Shown piece by piece: positions 40,306-49,465 of a stretch of 64,000 nucleotides of DNA. How positions within the stretch are numbered: position 1 is the first letter of the stretch; every line of letters begins with the position of its first letter. Origin of the DNA: Enterobacteriaceae bacterium RIT691. Its GTDB lineage: Bacteria; Pseudomonadota; Gammaproteobacteria; Enterobacterales; Enterobacteriaceae. The DNA lies in contig WJYM01000001.1 of the NCBI GenBank assembly GCA_009668205.1, positions 124,001 to 188,000 of the forward strand, read 5' to 3'. A model generated the notes under the pieces. The model saw only the letters and a list, made by a program, of their open reading frames with translations. It did not search any database and had not been told where the DNA came from. Made by a program: the position numbers and the translations under genes.

Positions 40306-41511
40306 TTAAGGGGTGATGAAAATATCGGATAACGGTTTCCACTGCGCATCAAAGAACGGATCAAGCGAGGCCGGGCGATAAATCTGCGTTCCCCACAGTC
40401 CCTGGTTATTCTGCACGGGTAAAGGTTTCGGGTAATTTATTCTGTCGATGGCAGAGCGGTGAAGGGCTAAATCAGGCGACGTGGGTCTTTGAAGCTTACG
40501 TACGGCAAGCCGGTAGTTTATTTTGTACCATTCACAATGAATTTGACCGCGAAAATCGCCGGACAACGCTGCGGGCTGCAGTTTTACCCCAAGCTTCACC
40601 AACTCGTCCCTCATCCACAAATAGGCCGTATTGGATAATCCTGTACCGTTGTTAACGCTGCTATAGCCCCCTCCTACATCGGCGTGGATCCCCGGAAACA
40701 ATACCTGAACCACATTGTCTCTTTTGTCCCAATAGGTCGGGGTGAAATCCTGGCGCATTTCATCAATCGCCAGGGCATGTCGGCCATATTTCACATTTTT
40801 GTTGAGCGCGGTATTCGCAAAACGATAGACATCAACACGGCTATCGTCCCAGTATTCAGGAATACCCAACGCCCCTACGGTTTCCCAGACGGCGACGACC
40901 TCAATGGGCACAAAATAGACCATTTTAGTGGGATCGACTTTCTCCTGTAAGAAATAAGGCGCATCACGGATGATTCTCGCCAGCAAGCCGCCATCAACAT
41001 TGGCTTTCTCACGATAGCTGCGCCAGACCGCTGCCCCTAGGCGGTAAGCCTCTTCTCTGTCATTGTCGAGATCATATTTGGCGGCATCCAGTAAACCGCA
41101 CTGGGTAATCATACCCGCCAGTGCACGCACGGTATAAGCACCACGACTGAAACCAGAGAGATAGATTTTATCACCCTGCGTGTAGTTTCGGCTGATAAAC
41201 GTATACCCACGAACAATACGTTCAATGATCCCTGCACCAAAAACCCCACCGAAGATTTTGTCGATCCAGTTTCTTGAATCCCCCACCCCATGCAGATATT
41301 TACTGACCTGGTAAACCTCGCCCGAGGGTGTTCTGGCAAATTTTTCTTGCTCGTTTTGTAAATACATGTCCGGTGAGTCAGCAACACCATCGAGTTCTGA
41401 AAAAAGGCGCAGCACATTTGTTGGGTCAGGGATCGTATCTGTCACGTTGGTGTCGTCATTGCCCGGACCATTCCAGGTCCCATCGGCACAAAAGATGATA
41501 TTTTTGCTCAT
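40306..41511 (-). CDS. DUF2235 alpha/beta-hydrolase (phospholipase-like)
   Basis: A 401-residue protein of the DUF2235 family, the fold shared with the Tle1 phospholipase effectors of type VI secretion. It starts with the family motif FCADGTWN (Asp10) and carries the nucleophile elbow GFSRGA with Ser122; a likely catalytic His is in FPGIHADVGGGY, near residue 276. No signal peptide or TM helix is present. It lies 25 bp downstream of the holin/transglycosylase fusion on the same strand, so the two are co-transcribed. No VgrG, Hcp or immunity lipoprotein of a type VI locus is adjacent. The substrate is unknown; lipid hydrolysis is an inference. Confidence 0.85.
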   Translation of the reverse strand: MSKNIIFCADGTWNGPGNDDTNVTDTIPDPTNVLRLFSELDGVADSPDMYLQNEQEKFARTPSGEVYQVSKYLHGVGDSRNWIDKIFGGVFGAGIIERIVRGYTFISRNYTQGDKIYLSGFSRGAYTVRALAGMITQCGLLDAAKYDLDNDREEAYRLGAAVWRSYREKANVDGGLLARIIRDAPYFLQEKVDPTKMVYFVPIEVVAVWETVGALGIPEYWDDSRVDVYRFANTALNKNVKYGRHALAIDEMRQDFTPTYWDKRDNVVQVLFPGIHADVGGGYSSVNNGTGLSNTAYLWMRDELVKLGVKLQPAALSGDFRGQIHCEWYKINYRLAVRKLQRPTSPDLALHRSAIDRINYPKPLPVQNNQGLWGTQIYRPASLDPFFDAQWKPLSDIFITP

Positions 41512-41536
41512 CAGTAACCTCGCCTGGGTTATTCTT

Positions 41537-42976
41537 TTAGAAAAGTGAAGTGTATGTACTGATGTCTTTATTATTACGCCATTTTTCCTGCACGTCCTCT
41601 TTCATGCAGTCATTGAACCAGGCAACAAAATTATCAATGTGTCGGCCAGTGCCTGTGGGATAGCAAAGCATTTTCCAGCGATTCGCCTCCCGCTCATCCA
41701 GACGCAATGACCCGGCATTATAGGCGGCAGCCACTTTGGGTGGATCAAAATGGGTCACAAAACGTTGGTGCGCGATATAGGCGGTTCCGGCTTCGATGGA
41801 GGTTGCAGGATTAAGCAGATCATCACCTGTCAGTGTCGCCCTGCCCAGTGCGTCACGGGCTGTTTTTACCAACGTCTGCATAAGCCCGACGCTTTCGTCA
41901 TTAATCCGGGGCTCAGAACGGCGGGCATTTTTATCTCCGCCGCTTTCCGTTGCTATGGTCGCAATAATCAGTTCGACAGGGACACCATACATTGCCGAGG
42001 CCTGTAAACACTGTGGCCCATAGAGCGTCCAGATTTTTTCAACGGTTGTCGGGTTTCCCTGTGTTCCCACTGGGGCCGCGCCCTCAATACTGATCCCTTC
42101 TTTTTGAAGGTTCCAACTGACGCCGCTTTTGACATAGAGATGAGGGGTAACAAGCTCGCTCCGGGTGTCATTGAGCAGACTCTTTGACGCCGGTTTAGGG
42201 GATGTGGCAACCTCGCTGTCCTGGCCTGCATCGCCTTTAACAACAGGCTGTGCAGTGTCTTCTGCCACAGGCGCAGGCCGCGAATTATTCACCGCCGTTG
42301 CATTTGCCTCCACGGTTTTGGCCAGACTGTCGCCCAGGCTTTTGAAGCTGCTGGCCATCTCCTGTGATTTTTCTTTCGATCCCTGACTACTTCCCCAGTA
42401 ATAGCCCACAATATTCGCGGCAATGCCGTTGATAAAACCGATGACCGTGCCGAGAATGCCAAACACAGCGGTGATCATATTCGCTTTATCTTCAGGGACT
42501 TTAAACCAGGGCGTTAGCAGCAAGATTGTCGCGCCGATCACCAGCAAGAGCCCTCCCATCGCAATCCAGACAATTTTCATCCCAGAATCAAAAATAGTCG
42601 CGGCAAGGCCCGAGTTAATCTGAAAGTCCTGAGTCTTCTGTTTATCCTGTAAGGCAAGATCCGCAAATTGCAGTCCCGATGTTATTTCATATTGTTTAAG
42701 ACAGTTTTCAGCCTCTCTGAGCGTACTGATAATGTCGGGTGACGTTTGCTTATTATCAATAATTGAAACGATCTGCTGCGGCGTCAATGGCGCTGGGTTA
42801 GCCGCGTTCACGACATTCGCATTTTGCGGATGGGTATTCGCCGGTAAAAGGCTATTGAAGAGGCCTGACACCACGGTGGCCGCAATGATATTAAAGGGCG
42901 GCGGCAGGTTGATAGCGGTTAATAATGTCGGTGCACTTTTTTTAATCAACCGGTTAACGTCATCTGAAATATTCAT
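41537..42976 (-). CDS. holin-like membrane protein fused to a lytic transglycosylase
   Basis: A 479-residue fusion. Two strong helices (about 128-155 and 167-193), with a weaker one near the N-terminus, end in YYWGSSQGSKEK, the signature of GTA/phage-type three-TM holins. A low-complexity Ala/Pro/Ser linker (about 215-270) follows. The C-terminal part (about 315-440) is an SLT transglycosylase with catalytic Glu344 in IATIATESGGDKN, then GLMQTL and AAYNAG. ATG 42976 has a GAGG site; a GTG five codons upstream is possible. Holin and murein hydrolase in one chain, followed by a DUF2235 hydrolase, look like an envelope-opening module. Confidence 0.82.
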   Translation of the reverse strand: MNISDDVNRLIKKSAPTLLTAINLPPPFNIIAATVVSGLFNSLLPANTHPQNANVVNAANPAPLTPQQIVSIIDNKQTSPDIISTLREAENCLKQYEITSGLQFADLALQDKQKTQDFQINSGLAATIFDSGMKIVWIAMGGLLLVIGATILLLTPWFKVPEDKANMITAVFGILGTVIGFINGIAANIVGYYWGSSQGSKEKSQEMASSFKSLGDSLAKTVEANATAVNNSRPAPVAEDTAQPVVKGDAGQDSEVATSPKPASKSLLNDTRSELVTPHLYVKSGVSWNLQKEGISIEGAAPVGTQGNPTTVEKIWTLYGPQCLQASAMYGVPVELIIATIATESGGDKNARRSEPRINDESVGLMQTLVKTARDALGRATLTGDDLLNPATSIEAGTAYIAHQRFVTHFDPPKVAAAYNAGSLRLDEREANRWKMLCYPTGTGRHIDNFVAWFNDCMKEDVQEKWRNNKDISTYTSLF

Positions 42977-43315
42977 TGGCACCCTCGGCACGCCCTTTAT
43001 CCTCTTTCAAAGTTAACGCTCTACCCGAGAGACTTACCCTCATCATTTTTTATGATTTTACTACTCAGCGGTGACTTTTCCCTCTGTTTTACAACAGCAT
43101 ATCTATGAACACCTGTTCATCCTACCGTGTTTTTTTCCAGGATTTTGTGGCGGATACGGCGATTGGATTGCCCTTAACCCAGGCTGCGCATTGGCAAAGG
43201 TTTTGCAGCAGAGGACCACGTTTTTACCTACGCTTTCGAGGTGGTGGTGACACTTTTACCTGCGCCTGAAATCAGTACGGTGTTCAGGGCAGACTCAACG
43301 TTCCAGGGAGCCGTT
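42977..43315. other. gap between the holin fusion and the lipoprotein gene, with the right 18-bp repeat
   Basis: No supported gene is present. The right copy of the direct repeat is at 43112-43129. After it comes TTTTTTTCCAGGATTTTGTGGC, loosely like the 3' end of the flavoprotein gene. The holin-operon promoter must lie in the left half. Confidence 0.5.
43112..43129. repeat. right copy of the 18-bp direct repeat
   Basis: CCTGTTCATCCTACCGTG, identical to 37990-38007. Here it is non-coding and has no flavoprotein sequence before it, as expected for the distal copy left by an insertion or by an ectopic exchange. Confidence 0.7.
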
Positions 43316-43684
43316 ATGTTCAAAAAAATCTGTCTCTTATCGTTCACTTGCCTGCTTTTTGCCGGATGCACAGCGCATACACCGCAGTCTGCGCCAGAAC
43401 AGAAATACCATTTTGTTGATGAATCAGCCCATCAATGCACCAAAGACATCCGGGACAAATCGGCAAAACTCAGCGCCGAGGGGCATTCCATGAGCGTCCG
43501 CTGGACGGCGGTCCCGTATGTGACGTCGGCTCAGGAGGGCGCGTCTACGTCGACGCAAACGCGCAGCGTGGAATATGCCACCTCAAGCATTTTGGATAAT
43601 GGGGTTCCGGGAAGTGCCTGGAAATCCTGTATGCAAAGCAAAGGGGCTCTGGTACCTGAACTCAGTTTGTCCGCTGTGCAGTGA
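43316..43684 (+). CDS. small lipoprotein of unknown function
   Basis: A 122-residue protein with signal peptide MFKKICLLSFTCLLFAGC ending in the lipobox FAGC, followed by Thr, so outer-membrane sorting is likely. The mature part is hydrophilic with two Cys (HQCTKD and WKSCMQSKG) that could form a disulfide. No family is recognised. ATG 43316 is chosen for the signal peptide and an AGGGAGCC-type site upstream. It is convergent with the membrane-protein/microprotein pair that follows. Confidence 0.75.
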   Translation: MFKKICLLSFTCLLFAGCTAHTPQSAPEQKYHFVDESAHQCTKDIRDKSAKLSAEGHSMSVRWTAVPYVTSAQEGASTSTQTRSVEYATSSILDNGVPGSAWKSCMQSKGALVPELSLSAVQ

Positions 43685-43730
43685 TAATACCCGCCAACAT
43701 CACGCCCCGTTTCTGGCGATAAAATGAATG

Positions 43731-43753
43731 TGCCCCGGCGATAGTCCGGGGCA
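43731..43753. terminator. GCCCCGG palindrome between converging genes
   Basis: TGCCCCGG/CCGGGGCA (43731-43738 and 43746-43753) with loop CGATAGT lies between the lipoprotein and the microprotein gene. It is nearly the same sequence as the one at 45309. Confidence 0.6.
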
Positions 43754-43806
43754 GTACGGGTGTTATGACCGAATGTCTTGCTCACACACGCGATGCATAT
43801 CGATGT

Positions 43807-43881
43807 TTAGTGAGTAAACAAGGCAATCAGGATAATGATGGGGATCGGCACGCCCAGGAAAAACAGCAGTAATGAACGCAT
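43807..43881 (-). CDS. 24-residue membrane microprotein
   Basis: A complete frame of 24 codons beginning MRSLLLFFLGVPIPIIILIA and ending in LFTH. Almost the whole peptide is one hydrophobic helix with a central PIP. A perfect AGGAGG Shine-Dalgarno sequence lies 5 bp upstream of ATG 43881, which strongly supports translation. It follows the 319-residue membrane protein on the same strand by 20 bp, so both should be on one mRNA. It probably partners that protein in the inner membrane. I do not recognise a named family. Confidence 0.75.
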   Translation of the reverse strand: MRSLLLFFLGVPIPIIILIALFTH

Positions 43882-43901
43882 AGTTGCCTCCTAAAAAGTC
43901 A

Positions 43902-44861
43902 TTATAAGTCGCGCTGACGGCCGCCAAAGGTCGCACACAGGCTGGCAACAAACGCACCGATTAACAGCGAAATAAAGGTCCACAGGGAAAGGTAACTTGA
44001 GGCCTTACGTGCGGCATCGGCCGCCTGCTGGGCTTTCACTTTGGCCACTTTCAACTTCGCCTGTGCTTTGTCATAGGTTGCCTGGACACGCGCTTGCGCG
44101 TCCTGCTGGCTCATCCCTGTGGTCTGGGAAATCAGCTGCGCCACGTACTGCACATCTTCCTGCGGCAATGCGCCAGTGCTGATGCTGTTAGCAAATATCC
44201 CCGTCACCTCTGCCAGTTGTGAAGGCGTGACATCCTTATGCTGCACCGAGGCCGTCGAGGTGAGCGGATCCGGCGTTGCCGTATTCCCCGCTGCGGGCGC
44301 GCTGGTACGGAACAGAGAGTGGACAAAATAGCCCATCGACGAACCCTGTCCGCTGGCCATGCCGGTTGCGGCACCTGCCGTTGCCACGGCGGCACCTCCC
44401 GCCACGGAGCCCACCACTTTTGCGCTGCCGCCAATAATGGATCCGACAGTGGCGGTCAGAAGCACGGCAGAAACCAGTAAAGCGACAGACCAGCTCAACA
44501 GGCCATGCGCCGTGTCGCGAAAATAAACTTCATCGGTATGCACATCGACCCATTTGGTACGAAGTCTGCCGGAAAGATAACCCCCCATTCCCGAGGCGAC
44601 GATTTGGGTGAACGTCAGCCATGCAATGGCCGCGATACCGACGGTGCCGGCACTTAAGCCATGGTGTTCCCACGGTGATACGGTCGTGAGTCCTAGCCCG
44701 GCCCCCAGAATGAGCAAGATAAGCGCCAATGACGCTGCCGCAACCGCACCGGCAAATACAGCGCCCCAGGAAACTGCGCTCCCCCGGTTCACGGCAGAGA
44801 CCGCGACCGGCCTGTCCGCAGAGTGATGAGTAACCTCATTAGGTTCATAAACGTGAGTCAT
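43902..44861 (-). CDS. glycine-rich multi-TM membrane protein
   Basis: A 319-residue protein with about four TM helices: GAVFAGAVAAASLALILLIL, an Ala/Gly-rich pair near residues 75-95 and 120-150 (SWSVALLVSAVLLTATVGSI), and one at the C-terminus (LWTFISLLIGAFVASLCATFGG). Residues about 230-290 form a charged Ala/Lys/Gln helix that is probably coiled-coil. Similar proteins carry the misleading name PhnA-like. No enzyme motif is visible. It shares an operon with the 24-residue microprotein. The function is unknown. Confidence 0.72.
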   Translation of the reverse strand: MTHVYEPNEVTHHSADRPVAVSAVNRGSAVSWGAVFAGAVAAASLALILLILGAGLGLTTVSPWEHHGLSAGTVGIAAIAWLTFTQIVASGMGGYLSGRLRTKWVDVHTDEVYFRDTAHGLLSWSVALLVSAVLLTATVGSIIGGSAKVVGSVAGGAAVATAGAATGMASGQGSSMGYFVHSLFRTSAPAAGNTATPDPLTSTASVQHKDVTPSQLAEVTGIFANSISTGALPQEDVQYVAQLISQTTGMSQQDAQARVQATYDKAQAKLKVAKVKAQQAADAARKASSYLSLWTFISLLIGAFVASLCATFGGRQRDL

Positions 44862-45308
44862 CTCAGTTGTCCTGTAAAATAGCTCTGGATCCGGCGTAGA
44901 TAAACATGTCTGCGCCCGGCAGAGGAAGTGAATGAAATAACAGAGGAACTCTCCATCTGGCCCTTAAAGCCATGCATTCCCTTTCCAATCGGAGAGTCAT
45001 AAAACAACCAGATATATTTATATTGTAAGGGACAGCTGGAGGGGTAAGGAGAAATTAGGATTTATTAACCCGCATAACCTTCTGCTATTTTCAGGCTGTT
45101 CAGCGCGTATCACTCATTTGCAACAAATACCCAAAACCCGTGTAGATATTTGTAAGCATTATTTACCGATGATTTTCAACGTGCTGATAGAGAAAAATAA
45201 ATCGTGGCCTTCAGTAGAATATCCCGCCATTTTCGTGGCGATAAATACCGTATTATTTGCCAGCCCGTTGTGACGTCCCTGCAGCAAAGGACAGCGTCAC
45301 AGGGGAAA
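44862..45308. other. gap between the membrane protein and the autotransporter 3' end
   Basis: No supported gene is present. It includes the leftward promoter of the membrane-protein operon and an AT-rich stretch around 45000-45200. Confidence 0.5.
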
Positions 45309-45330
45309 GCCCCGGCGATGACACCGGGGC
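45309..45330 (-). terminator. terminator of the autotransporter gene
   Basis: GCCCCGG/CCGGGGC (45309-45315 and 45324-45330) with an 8-base loop is followed leftward by TTTCCCC. It lies 19 bp after the autotransporter stop. Confidence 0.6.
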
Positions 45331-45348
45331 GGTACGGTAAACAGCGGA

Positions 45349-48300
45349 TTACCAGCTATATCTGACGCCTAACTGCCCGCCAAAGCCCTGGGTCACTTCG
45401 CCTTTTTCGTAGCCAAGGTTACCGACAAAGCTCCAGTTTTCGCTGGTTTTTGCACGCAGACCGACGGCGACATCCACCCCATTCCCCCGCTGATCGCTGT
45501 GGAAATTGGCACCGGCATACCTGACGTCGGTTTTACCCAGCCATTCGCGGTTTACGCCCACTTCCACAAACGGTTCGTAGATTGAGCCGGACTCCGCCAG
45601 GTTGTTATAGCCCAGCAGCAAGGCCGCCCGGGTGGTGAAGCTTTCGCTGGCACCGTAATGAACCTCGGTGTTGATATTCGTTTTAAAACTCTTGCTCCCC
45701 GCGACGGCGTAACCCAGCTCTGCTTTAGGCTCGATTATCCACTTGCTCTTTTCATCGATACTCTTTTCATTCTGCTTGCCCAGCTCAAGGGTGGCCGCAA
45801 CGAAATTACGGTTTGGATTGAAGTGGATCGGCTCACCCGCAGAGGTGGTGTTCTGCGCCTTCATCCGTGACCAGAAATAGCGCAGTGTGCCATAGGCGTA
45901 CCAGCCATCGCGGTTATCCCACACGCCATAGACACCGACGCCTGGCGTGTTGGCACTCGCGCTGCCATCGGGATAGCCGCTGTTCCGGTGTTTGATATTG
46001 TCGGCGTACAGGTACCCCGCCATCAGACCGGCATAGTAGTTATTCTTTTCGTTTTGGTGGATCTCTTTGTCATACCCCAACTCAATGCCGTAGAGATCCA
46101 TTTTGGTTTCAATGGTGTCATCCACTTTCAGATGCTTGCCGTAGGTGCGCACCCACACTTCATCAGGGTGGAAGATATCGTGCTCACGCAGTTCGGTCAC
46201 ACGATGCCGGAGCTCATTCATTCCCGCTTTGACAATCGCCAGCTGCACCGACGGAATATTGGCGACGGATTTTGCGGTGGTGGTTGGCGTATGGTCCGTT
46301 TGCAGGTAGTAGTTTTCGTCTTCTGCGCGATACAGGTGGTAGTGGTATGCCCCGCTATCGACTACGCCGCCATACAAAGCGAAATCGACGGACTTATTCG
46401 TGGCGGTATCCAGATTGACCACCTGAATGCCATAACCGTTGATGACGTTGGTGCCGTCGGCATAGCCCGTTGACGTTACTCTCAGGACGTTGTGGTCACC
46501 AGTTGCCGCCCCGCCGTCGACAATAATTTTGTCGGTCGTCAGGCCGGGTTGGTCAAAATAGGTGTTAAGACGATACGACGAATGTTCAGAAGTCAGGCTG
46601 CCCAGCGTCAGCGTGGTATACCCGTCTTTCTTGCGCATGTCAGTCAGCGATCGTGTGCTGGTGAAGTGGGTGATGTTACTGCTGTCTTTCATCGCCCAGA
46701 CGGAATCCTGCAACGACACCGTGGATGAAATCCCTTTATCCGTGCTGGTGCCGATGGCATTTTCTAAATAGGACTCTGTGGCGTTAAGTACGCCATTGTG
46801 GGCAGCAAACCAGGCAAGCTTTGTGCCGTTGCCAATCGCAATCGAGTTGTCGAGGCTGATTTTGCTGGTCTCAGCGTCGCTTTCACTCCATGCATAGAAC
46901 AGCGAATCGTTGCCGGTGACAATGTTGCTGTGGGAGAAGGCGATTTCCCCTTCGCGCTCAACGGCGACCAGCGAATGCCCCAGAGAATTTCCCGAGACCT
47001 GCATACCGGCAATGTCCATGATGCCGCCATCTTTGGCAATCAAACCATAGCGCCCGTTGCCCTCGACGTTCAGACGGCGGGAGCCATTGCCCCAAATATT
47101 GACATAAGCCCCTTCCGACAATACGCCATAGGAGCCATTGTTTTTCGCTTCAATATTCATCCCGGCAATATTAAGCGTGGCTCTGGCGTCCCGTTCGCCG
47201 CCCTTATCCAGCGCAAACAGACCCACGCCTTCGTTGTACTGCGTACCGTGGTTGTCATTGGCGTTGGCTTTAAGGGTGTTATTTCCCCTTGAGCTGACGA
47301 TATTCACCAGTGCCCCCTCGCTCACTTTGATGCCCGCATCCGGGCTGCCGTCAATCGCGACATTCATGTCCCTGATATCCAACCGCGAGGCGGTGTCGTT
47401 AAACACACCGGTGATAGCGATCCCGTTCCCCGAGTTGTCGGCATTTCGGTTACCGGAAATCGTCATGCTATTGCCTTTGGTGCTGCTGACGCTCAGTTGT
47501 CCGCCACTCGCCACGTTAATGCCGTCACGGCCATTGTCATTGAGGGTGACGTCCATGTTTTTAATGGCAATTCTCGCGGCTATATCCGAGCTGCCATCGT
47601 TAAGCAACCCTTCAATCGCGATACCAGCATCATAATTGTCACGACCATTGGATTTATTGCCGTTAAGCTCTAGCGTGTGCGAGCCATCGCCGGTGAGACT
47701 AATGAGCCCACCGTCGCGCGCGTACAGGCCATACAACCCGTTATTGTTAGCCTGGACGCTCATATTGTTGATAATAATGGCCGACCGCTGACCCAGAGAG
47801 TGTTCAGAGATGCCGTGAGCCAGCAATCCGGCACCGTAGGTCCAGTCGTCTGCCGCGGTGTATTGCTTGTTGTCGTTCGCGACTAACGTATTTTTGCCAC
47901 TGGTGCTGGAAAGCGTGATAACACCGCTCATCGCCGCCACCACGCCTTCCCGCTCATTCTCATTGGCGATCACATTCATATCTTTGATATTAATGACGGA
48001 TTGATTGCCGGTGGTCATGTCAGAGTCCCTGGCGTGGATCCCTTTTCCGGCATCATCACCGTTACCAATAAGGGTCTTCATACGGGTGTTGTACACCTCC
48101 AGAACATTGCTCACGCCCTTACCGATGATGTTAATGACACCGCCATGCCGGGCGGCAATGCCCTGATAAGCCTGATCGTTAACGCTGATATTCATCTCTT
48201 TAAGCGTGATCGTGGATGACTGTCTGTTTGAATCGACAGACTCGGCCAGTATACCGTCGCCTCTGTTTTCATCTCTGCTGTTATTTTTCGACACCGTTAA

Positions 48301-49161
48301 TTTGTTATTTTCTTGACCGGTGATAGTGATAACACCGCCGATGACGGCGCGAATGCCATAGGGGCCATTATCACTGACATTAATGTCCATGCCGCTGATG
48401 TTTAATTGTGAATGGTCTCTGACAACGACACCAGCCCCCTCATTCTTACCTTTGCCGTTACCAGAAACAGCCAGCAAATGGCTTCCAGAACCAATAATAT
48501 TAGCCTGCCCACCACTCTTCACGCTGAATCCGTACTCGCCGTTCTCATTTACCGTAACATGCATATTATTGATATCAATTTGAGCATTATTGTCAGATTG
48601 AATGCCTGTGTCGCTATTGTTATTCACCTGCAACAATGAGTTGCCATCGTCTTTCCCGGAAATATTCACATAGCTGGTTTTATTACCGTTATTATACGCA
48701 AGAATGCCGTGCCCTGTATTATTGTTCATTTTCACAGAAGAGGCTTCTTTGATCGTAGCACTCCCGCCCTCGGTTGCCTGCAAACCACTGTTGCCATTAC
48801 CACTCACGTTGACATCCATACCAGAGATAGTGAGATTTGCATTAATCAGAAAGCCTTCGCGCCCACTATTCGTCGCTGAAAACAGATTGGACTCGCCTAA
48901 GCCTATAAATTCAACTGTTGCATTTTCCCTTATAAACATCCCAATGTTATTGCCGCTGAGCTCGATGTTTTTACCGGTGCTAATCGTCGTATTCACACCG
49001 CTACCCCATATTCCGCTATCTCTTACCAGACCGCTAACGTTCAAGTCATCTAGTAAAGTATATTGACCATCAACAAGGTTGTAGGAATTCTGAGCCCATG
49101 CACTCCCTCCCACCAGCGTCGATAATATTACATTGGTGATAATACTCTTTTTACAATCCAT
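45349..49161 (-). CDS. type Va autotransporter with a repetitive passenger
   Basis: A 1270-residue autotransporter. Residues 1-24 (ending VGGSAWAQ) are a signal peptide. The passenger (about 25-900) consists of at least nine diverged repeats of about 70-100 residues built on the pattern M-(N/D)-(I/V)-x-V-x-N-N-G-x-x-G-(I/L)-x-(A/V)-x-x-G-G-x-(I/L)-x-I, as expected of a right-handed beta-helix. The last 270 residues or so are the beta-barrel, from VWVRTYGKHLKVDD to the C-terminal LGVRYSW with the terminal aromatic residue. No protease triad or RGD motif is noticed. It is probably a surface adhesin or aggregation factor. It is complete and monocistronic. Confidence 0.9.
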   Translation of the reverse strand: MDCKKSIITNVILSTLVGGSAWAQNSYNLVDGQYTLLDDLNVSGLVRDSGIWGSGVNTTISTGKNIELSGNNIGMFIRENATVEFIGLGESNLFSATNSGREGFLINANLTISGMDVNVSGNGNSGLQATEGGSATIKEASSVKMNNNTGHGILAYNNGNKTSYVNISGKDDGNSLLQVNNNSDTGIQSDNNAQIDINNMHVTVNENGEYGFSVKSGGQANIIGSGSHLLAVSGNGKGKNEGAGVVVRDHSQLNISGMDINVSDNGPYGIRAVIGGVITITGQENNKLTVSKNNSRDENRGDGILAESVDSNRQSSTITLKEMNISVNDQAYQGIAARHGGVINIIGKGVSNVLEVYNTRMKTLIGNGDDAGKGIHARDSDMTTGNQSVINIKDMNVIANENEREGVVAAMSGVITLSSTSGKNTLVANDNKQYTAADDWTYGAGLLAHGISEHSLGQRSAIIINNMSVQANNNGLYGLYARDGGLISLTGDGSHTLELNGNKSNGRDNYDAGIAIEGLLNDGSSDIAARIAIKNMDVTLNDNGRDGINVASGGQLSVSSTKGNSMTISGNRNADNSGNGIAITGVFNDTASRLDIRDMNVAIDGSPDAGIKVSEGALVNIVSSRGNNTLKANANDNHGTQYNEGVGLFALDKGGERDARATLNIAGMNIEAKNNGSYGVLSEGAYVNIWGNGSRRLNVEGNGRYGLIAKDGGIMDIAGMQVSGNSLGHSLVAVEREGEIAFSHSNIVTGNDSLFYAWSESDAETSKISLDNSIAIGNGTKLAWFAAHNGVLNATESYLENAIGTSTDKGISSTVSLQDSVWAMKDSSNITHFTSTRSLTDMRKKDGYTTLTLGSLTSEHSSYRLNTYFDQPGLTTDKIIVDGGAATGDHNVLRVTSTGYADGTNVINGYGIQVVNLDTATNKSVDFALYGGVVDSGAYHYHLYRAEDENYYLQTDHTPTTTAKSVANIPSVQLAIVKAGMNELRHRVTELREHDIFHPDEVWVRTYGKHLKVDDTIETKMDLYGIELGYDKEIHQNEKNNYYAGLMAGYLYADNIKHRNSGYPDGSASANTPGVGVYGVWDNRDGWYAYGTLRYFWSRMKAQNTTSAGEPIHFNPNRNFVAATLELGKQNEKSIDEKSKWIIEPKAELGYAVAGSKSFKTNINTEVHYGASESFTTRAALLLGYNNLAESGSIYEPFVEVGVNREWLGKTDVRYAGANFHSDQRGNGVDVAVGLRAKTSENWSFVGNLGYEKGEVTQGFGGQLGVRYSW

Positions 49162-49400
49162 TTTTCGCGTCTCCTTACGTAGGAAATTGTAGATGTCATC
49201 CTTATTGAATCATTTACCTGCATTATTAATAACCAACAAAAAGAAAGGTAGACCACCCGTTACACGGTGGCAATATTAGAAATAATACTCACATGCTCAA
49301 TATATTATTGTTCACTATTGCGTTAAATGGAGTAACTCGAAAGTCATTAATAAGAGAGATGCGCGTTTTATATTATTACTATTGCCGCAACATCTTCCCC
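49162..49400. other. divergent promoter region of the autotransporter
   Basis: AT-rich DNA ahead of the autotransporter start, with an AAGGAGAC ribosome site just upstream. No gene is seen. Confidence 0.5.
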
Positions 49401-49416
49401 CTAAGTAACGTCTAAG
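49401..49416 (+). promoter_or_regulatory. 11-bp-period direct repeat, probable response-regulator box
   Basis: CTAAG-TAACGT-CTAAG (49401-49416) is a pair of 5-bp half-sites one helical turn apart. This is the layout of boxes bound by QseB/PmrA-type regulators (CTTAA-N6-CTTAA for PmrA). It lies 49 bp upstream of the membrane-protein gene that precedes the two-component pair. Confidence 0.65.
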
Positions 49417-49465
49417 TCAGCCGCTGTAGAGTGCCATTACCACTCTGATCTACAGGGCTACACTC

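Noticed and set aside
40306-41511. A type VI secretion effector locus
   Set aside because: The DUF2235 hydrolase has no VgrG, Hcp, PAAR or immunity gene beside it; the partner is a holin-transglycosylase fusion.
43112-43315. A duplicated 3' end of the flavoprotein gene after the right 18-bp repeat
   Set aside because: Only the 18 bases match exactly; later similarity (GTGGCGGA, GGCGATTGG) is scattered and not strong enough to call a gene fragment.
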